The notes below the pieces were generated by a model. It ran no database searches, was not told the DNA's origin, and saw nothing but the letters and a program-made list of their open reading frames with translations. 64,000 nt of DNA from Amycolatopsis azurea DSM 43854 (GTDB lineage: Bacteria; Actinomycetota; Actinomycetes; Mycobacteriales; Pseudonocardiaceae), in NCBI RefSeq assembly GCF_001995215.1, contig NZ_MUXN01000002.1, positions 124,001-188,000 on the forward strand, read 5' to 3'. Below, piece by piece: positions 61,023-64,000 of this stretch. Position 1 is the first letter of the stretch; each line of letters starts with the position of its first letter. The position numbers and the translations under genes were made by a program.

Positions 61023-61571
61023 ATGGTCGTCAAACGTTCCTATCACCACGGGGACCTTCGTCGTGCGCTCGTCATGGCCGCGCGGGAGGTCCTCGTCGAG
61101 CGAGGTCCCGAGGGGGTGAGCCTGCGCGGCACGGTCGCGAAGGTCGGCGCGTCCACCGCGGCGCCGTACCGGCATTTCCGCGACAAGGACGCGTTGCTGG
61201 TGGCGGTCGCGCTGGAAGGGCACGCCGAGTTGCAGGGGCGCCTGCGCGGATGCGGACCCGGGACGGTGACCGCGCTCGGGCAGTCCTACCTCGGTTTCGC
61301 GCTGGAGAATCCCGCGCTGTACCGGTTGATGGTGGGCGCCGGCATCGGCGACCGCGCCGCGTATCCGGAGCTGGGTGACGCGCACCGGGAGACCTTTGCG
61401 CTGCTGGCCGACCGGGTGGGGGAGCGGACCGATCCGGACGGGTTCGCCATCACGCTGTGGTGCCTGCTCCACGGGCTGGCCACACTCGCGATCGACGGTC
61501 ACGTCGAGCGTGACTCCGCCGTCGAGGAGGCCGAGCGCAGCCTCGCGCTCCTGGGCCAGGCTCGTCCGTGA
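61023..61571 (+). CDS. TetR-family transcriptional regulator
   Basis: The 182-residue regulator has the N-terminal TetR helix-turn-helix (about 5-55): RRALVMAAREVLVERGPEGVS and KVGASTAAPYRHFRDKDALL. A WHG-type ligand domain follows (FALENPALYRLMVGAG). It is likely self-controlled and may act on the amidase or other nearby genes, but no operator was seen. The last eight bases, including the stop codon, are the first bases of palindromic repeat copy B. Confidence 0.88.
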   Translation: MVVKRSYHHGDLRRALVMAAREVLVERGPEGVSLRGTVAKVGASTAAPYRHFRDKDALLVAVALEGHAELQGRLRGCGPGTVTALGQSYLGFALENPALYRLMVGAGIGDRAAYPELGDAHRETFALLADRVGERTDPDGFAITLWCLLHGLATLAIDGHVERDSAVEEAERSLALLGQARP

Positions 61572-61618
61572 AGGCCTCCTTGAGGGACCCAGAGTCCCTC
61601 AAGGAGGCCTTCACGGAC
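61564..61618. repeat. Long palindromic repeat, copy B (25-bp perfect arms)
   Basis: The arms 61564-61588 and 61594-61618 pair perfectly with a five-base loop CCAGA. The 25-base arms are identical to the central part of copy A at 50406-50464. The TGA stop codon of the TetR gene lies inside the left arm. The element lies between convergent genes and probably terminates both. Confidence 0.85.
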
Positions 61619-61623
61619 CGGGC

Positions 61624-63249
61624 TCAGCCGATGGACGGGATGAAGGTCGGCAGCCGCCGGACCTTCGTGTCCTGCTCGAAGGCGTAGGCGATGGCCAGCA
61701 GCGACGGTTCGCTGAACCGCCCGCCCATGATCGACAGCCCCAGCGGCAGCGGTCCGGCGTACGCCATCGGGACGGTCATGTTGGCGTAGCCCGACACGGC
61801 CGCCGGTCCGGACGAGTCGATCAGCAGCGCGCCGTCCCCGACGCCGAGTTGCGTCTTCCACGCGGCGTTGTTGGTCGGCGCCACGATCGCGTCGAGCTTG
61901 CTCCCGCGCAGCGTCTCGTCGAGCCCCCGGCGGGCCGCGCTCGTCGCGGCTTCCCGCATCGCGCGGTAGGCCGGATCGTTCAGATCACCGGTGGTCGCCT
62001 GCGACCGGTCCCACAGATTCTGCGTCCAGTAAGGCATCTCGACCGCCGCGTGGTCCAGGTTGTACTGGATCAGCCCGGCCAGGTCGGCGGGGTGCTCGCC
62101 GCCGGTGGACGCGAGATAGGCGTTCAGGTCGTGCTTGAACTCGGTCCTGATCGCGGGGAACTCGTTCGCCGCGATGACGTCCAGGTAGGGAATGGTGATC
62201 TCGACGGTGGTCGCGCCGAGCTTCCGCAGTTTGCCCAGTGCCTGCTCGAACGCCGCCTTCGTCGTGTCGTCCGGGGTGTAGACCTCGCGCCAGACGCCGA
62301 TCCGCTTGCCGCGCAAGGCGTTGGGGCGCAGGTACTTCGTGTAGTCGTCGAGGGACTGCCGGGCGGCGTCGACGGTGATCGGGTCACGGCGATCGGCGCC
62401 GTTGAGGGCCGCGAGCAGGATCGCGGCGTCGACCACGTTGCGCGCCATCGGCCCGGCGGTGTCCTGCTGCTTCGACACCGGGATGATCCCGCTGCGGCTG
62501 ACCAGCCCGAGGCTCGGCTTGACGCCCACGATGCCGTTGGCGCCGGACGGGCAGCTGATCGAACCGTCCGTTTCGGTCCCGACGGCGACGGTCGCCAGAT
62601 GCGCCGCGACGGCGACCCCCGGACCGGACGACGAGCCGCACGGGTTGCGGTCGAGGACGTAGGGGTTGGCGGTCTGGCCCGCGAGCGGGCTCCAGCCGTT
62701 CGACGAGCTGGTGGACCGGTAGCTCGACCATTCCGAGAGGTTGGCCTTGCCGAGGATGACCGCTCCGGCCTCGCGCAGGTTTTCGACGACGCCGGCGTCC
62801 CGGTACGGGCGGGATTTCACCAGCGCCGTCGAGCCCGCCGTAGTCGGCTGCCGGTCCGCGGTGTCGATGTTGTCCTTGAGTAGCACCGGAATGCCGTCCA
62901 TCGGCCCCTTCGACCGGTGCCGGTGCCGCCTCGCGTCGCTGTCCGCGGCGAGCCGCAGCGCGTCCGGGTTCGTGGTGAGCACCGCGTGCAGCGTCGGATT
63001 CAGCTTCCGGATCCGCTGCAGGTAGAAGCTGGTCAGTTCGACCGAGGACAGCCGCCCGGAGCGCATCGCCCGTTGCAGATCAGGGATAGTCGCCCGCTCC
63101 AGATCGATACCGGCCACGACGGGACGGCCGGAGAAGTCCGCGGCCTGCGCCGGGACCGCCGTGGCGGCGGAGGCGACGAACATCATGGCGAGTAGAGCGG
63201 TCGCACTCCATCTTTTGAGCGAGTGCCTTTTCAGAGAATGTCTTTTCAA
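61624..63249 (-). CDS. Secreted amidase (amidase signature family)
   Basis: This 541-residue exported enzyme has a signal peptide cut near AQA. The amidase-signature triad is visible: Lys in GIPVLLKDNID, cis-Ser in ETDGSISCPSG and nucleophile Ser in NPCGSSSGPGVAVAA. It hydrolyses an amide of unknown identity. The start is TTG at 63249, with a perfect AAGGAGGG site six bases upstream; the site lies in the loop of a hairpin. The N-terminus begins with a duplicated KRHSL word. Confidence 0.87.
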   Translation of the reverse strand: MKRHSLKRHSLKRWSATALLAMMFVASAATAVPAQAADFSGRPVVAGIDLERATIPDLQRAMRSGRLSSVELTSFYLQRIRKLNPTLHAVLTTNPDALRLAADSDARRHRHRSKGPMDGIPVLLKDNIDTADRQPTTAGSTALVKSRPYRDAGVVENLREAGAVILGKANLSEWSSYRSTSSSNGWSPLAGQTANPYVLDRNPCGSSSGPGVAVAAHLATVAVGTETDGSISCPSGANGIVGVKPSLGLVSRSGIIPVSKQQDTAGPMARNVVDAAILLAALNGADRRDPITVDAARQSLDDYTKYLRPNALRGKRIGVWREVYTPDDTTKAAFEQALGKLRKLGATTVEITIPYLDVIAANEFPAIRTEFKHDLNAYLASTGGEHPADLAGLIQYNLDHAAVEMPYWTQNLWDRSQATTGDLNDPAYRAMREAATSAARRGLDETLRGSKLDAIVAPTNNAAWKTQLGVGDGALLIDSSGPAAVSGYANMTVPMAYAGPLPLGLSIMGGRFSEPSLLAIAYAFEQDTKVRRLPTFIPSIG

Positions 63250-63278
63250 GGAATTCCCTCCTTGGTCGAAAGAATTCC
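63250..63278 (-). promoter_or_regulatory. Hairpin presenting the amidase ribosome site
   Basis: On the minus strand GGAATTC (63278-63272) pairs with GAATTCC (63256-63250) and encloses a 15-base loop that contains AAGGAGG. The TTG start follows without a gap. Such a structure could tune ribosome access. Pairing is exact over seven bases, but its function is inferred. Confidence 0.5.
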
Positions 63279-63543
63279 TGCACCGTACGTGCGCCGCTTC
63301 CGTCGGGAAAACGACGAACGGTGCGAAAAACGGTGAATCAATTCCCGGGCCGTCGGTTGACCGGTAGGCGGCCGGTCACGGAAACGGCCTGATGAGGGCG
63401 ATCGGGTGCGGTTTCGGCACGCGGAGCTTCCGGACACGGACGCTGGGTGAGACGATTCCGTGGATTCTCGTCGGAAATATTCCGTCCGATTTCGATGATG
63501 GGCCGGTCTTGTGGTTGTTCGGGGATTGTTCGGGGTTCGTCGA
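63279..63543. other. Gene-free stretch between the amidase and IclR-type genes
   Basis: The 265 bp hold no coding frame with convincing codon use. Several frames overlap on both strands, but they are short or shadow the regulator. It presumably contains the promoter of the amidase gene. No repeat or operator was identified. Confidence 0.4.
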
Positions 63544-64000
63544 TCATCCGGCCCGTTTCGGCGGTGAATGCTCGGCGAGCGCGGCGCCGAAGGAGCGCGC
63601 GGTGCCGGTCAGTCCGGCGACCACCGAAACCGGGTCGCGCCGGGCGGGCAGGACGGCGGCGAGGGCCGCGCCGACCCGGCCGTCCGGCGTCCTGATGCCG
63701 ACGGCGGCGCAGCCGAGCCCGGCCGTGATGGTCTCCGACTCGGTCGCGTACCCGGCCGCGCGGATCTCCAGCGCGTCGGTGTCCGGTTCCGCCAGCGAGG
63801 GGTGATGGGCGGCGAGCAGCCGTCCGGCGGCGGTCCCCGGCGGCAGCGGGGTGCCCGGCCACACGGGGACGTCGTCGGCGGGCAACACCGCCCCGGCGGC
63901 GACCAGCGCGCGACCCTCCCGCGGGACCACGAGCACCAGGCTCGTGCGCATCCGCGCCGAAAGCACCGGCAGCCACTCCTTGGCCAGGTCCCGGAGTTCG
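63544..64000 (-). CDS. IclR-type regulator, C-terminal effector domain (partial)
   Basis: About 152 residues, reading from the right window edge into a TGA at 63544-63546. The visible part begins ELRDLAKEWLPVLSARMRTS. It follows the IclR effector-binding fold, with PVWPGTPLPPGTAAGRLLAA and a C-terminal segment GCAAVGIRTPDG. The N-terminal helix-turn-helix lies beyond the window. It is co-directional with the amidase, 294 bp upstream of it, and may regulate it. Assignment to IclR is reasonable but from a partial sequence. Confidence 0.6.
   Translation of the reverse strand, partial: ELRDLAKEWLPVLSARMRTSLVLVVPREGRALVAAGAVLPADDVPVWPGTPLPPGTAAGRLLAAHHPSLAEPDTDALEIRAAGYATESETITAGLGCAAVGIRTPDGRVGAALAAVLPARRDPVSVVAGLTGTARSFGAALAEHSPPKRAG

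Noticed and set aside
1-64000. CRISPR arrays, insertion sequences, prophage or plasmid origins
   Set aside because: No direct-repeat arrays, transposases, integrases, or replication genes were recognised on either strand.

Overview
The window is high-GC DNA (I judge roughly 70 percent or more) from a filamentous actinomycete. The gene content points to the Pseudonocardiaceae, most likely Amycolatopsis. The pointers are an SsgA-like sporulation regulator, an F420-dependent glucose-6-phosphate dehydrogenase, F420-type oxidoreductases, a giant fused acyl-CoA carboxylase, an actinobacterial SOS box and an iterative lipid-type PKS. The genus is an inference; the high GC and actinomycete nature are plain from the sequence. 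No tRNA, rRNA, insertion sequence, prophage or CRISPR array was recognised.

Layout: 1-3558 holds transporters (EamA fragment, MFS, YeiH-type exporter) and a LysR regulator divergent from yeiH. 3915-16999 is the centrepiece, a five-gene operon for a PUFA-synthase-like product. It encodes a KS-AT-ACP-KR protein carrying two N-terminal nitronate-monooxygenase/enoyl-reductase-like barrels, a KS-AT-DH protein with its own C-terminal phosphopantetheinyl transferase, a free ACP, an alpha/beta hydrolase and a GT1 glycosyltransferase. Together these could build, activate, release and glycosylate a long reduced or partly unsaturated acyl chain, giving a glycolipid. 16996-25940 holds a serine hydrolase, an orphan cytochrome oxidase subunit I, a DUF151 protein and an 1829-residue biotin carboxylase/BCCP/carboxyltransferase fusion.

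26336-34424 is accessory: an unknown small protein, an HNH endonuclease, a GT39 membrane glycosyltransferase, a diguanylate cyclase, three miniature ORFs encoding peptides with the word DNNW, an MFS transporter and a fucosidase-like enzyme. 34531-41881 contains a GlxA-type regulator, small proteins, SOS-controlled dinB, rnhA, a secreted M15/extensin-like peptidase and a CseBC-like two-component system with its lipoprotein. 41992-50036 contains a PAP2 protein, a second diguanylate cyclase, a P450 facing an HTH/NB-ARC/TPR regulator, another mini-ORF (MRDREM), an EamA transporter and a GNAT acetyltransferase.

50184-64000 contains small unknown proteins, a DIP1984 protein followed by a possible structured RNA, fgd, a P-loop kinase with an SsgA-like protein, a TPR protein without a DNA-binding domain, an HxlR/SRPBCC/F420-oxidoreductase group, a Tat-exported KstD-like flavoprotein behind a KstR-type operator, a pentapeptide-repeat membrane protein, a TetR regulator, a secreted amidase and part of an IclR-type regulator. 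Most convergent gene junctions, and one co-directional one, carry long perfect or near-perfect palindromes built from related words. Two of them (50406-50464 and 61564-61618) are near-identical copies.

The strongest candidates for something undescribed are the mini-ORF family at 30787-30993, which has two copies encoding the same 15-residue peptide with only synonymous differences apart from the start codon, and the tandem-barrel PUFA-like glycolipid operon.
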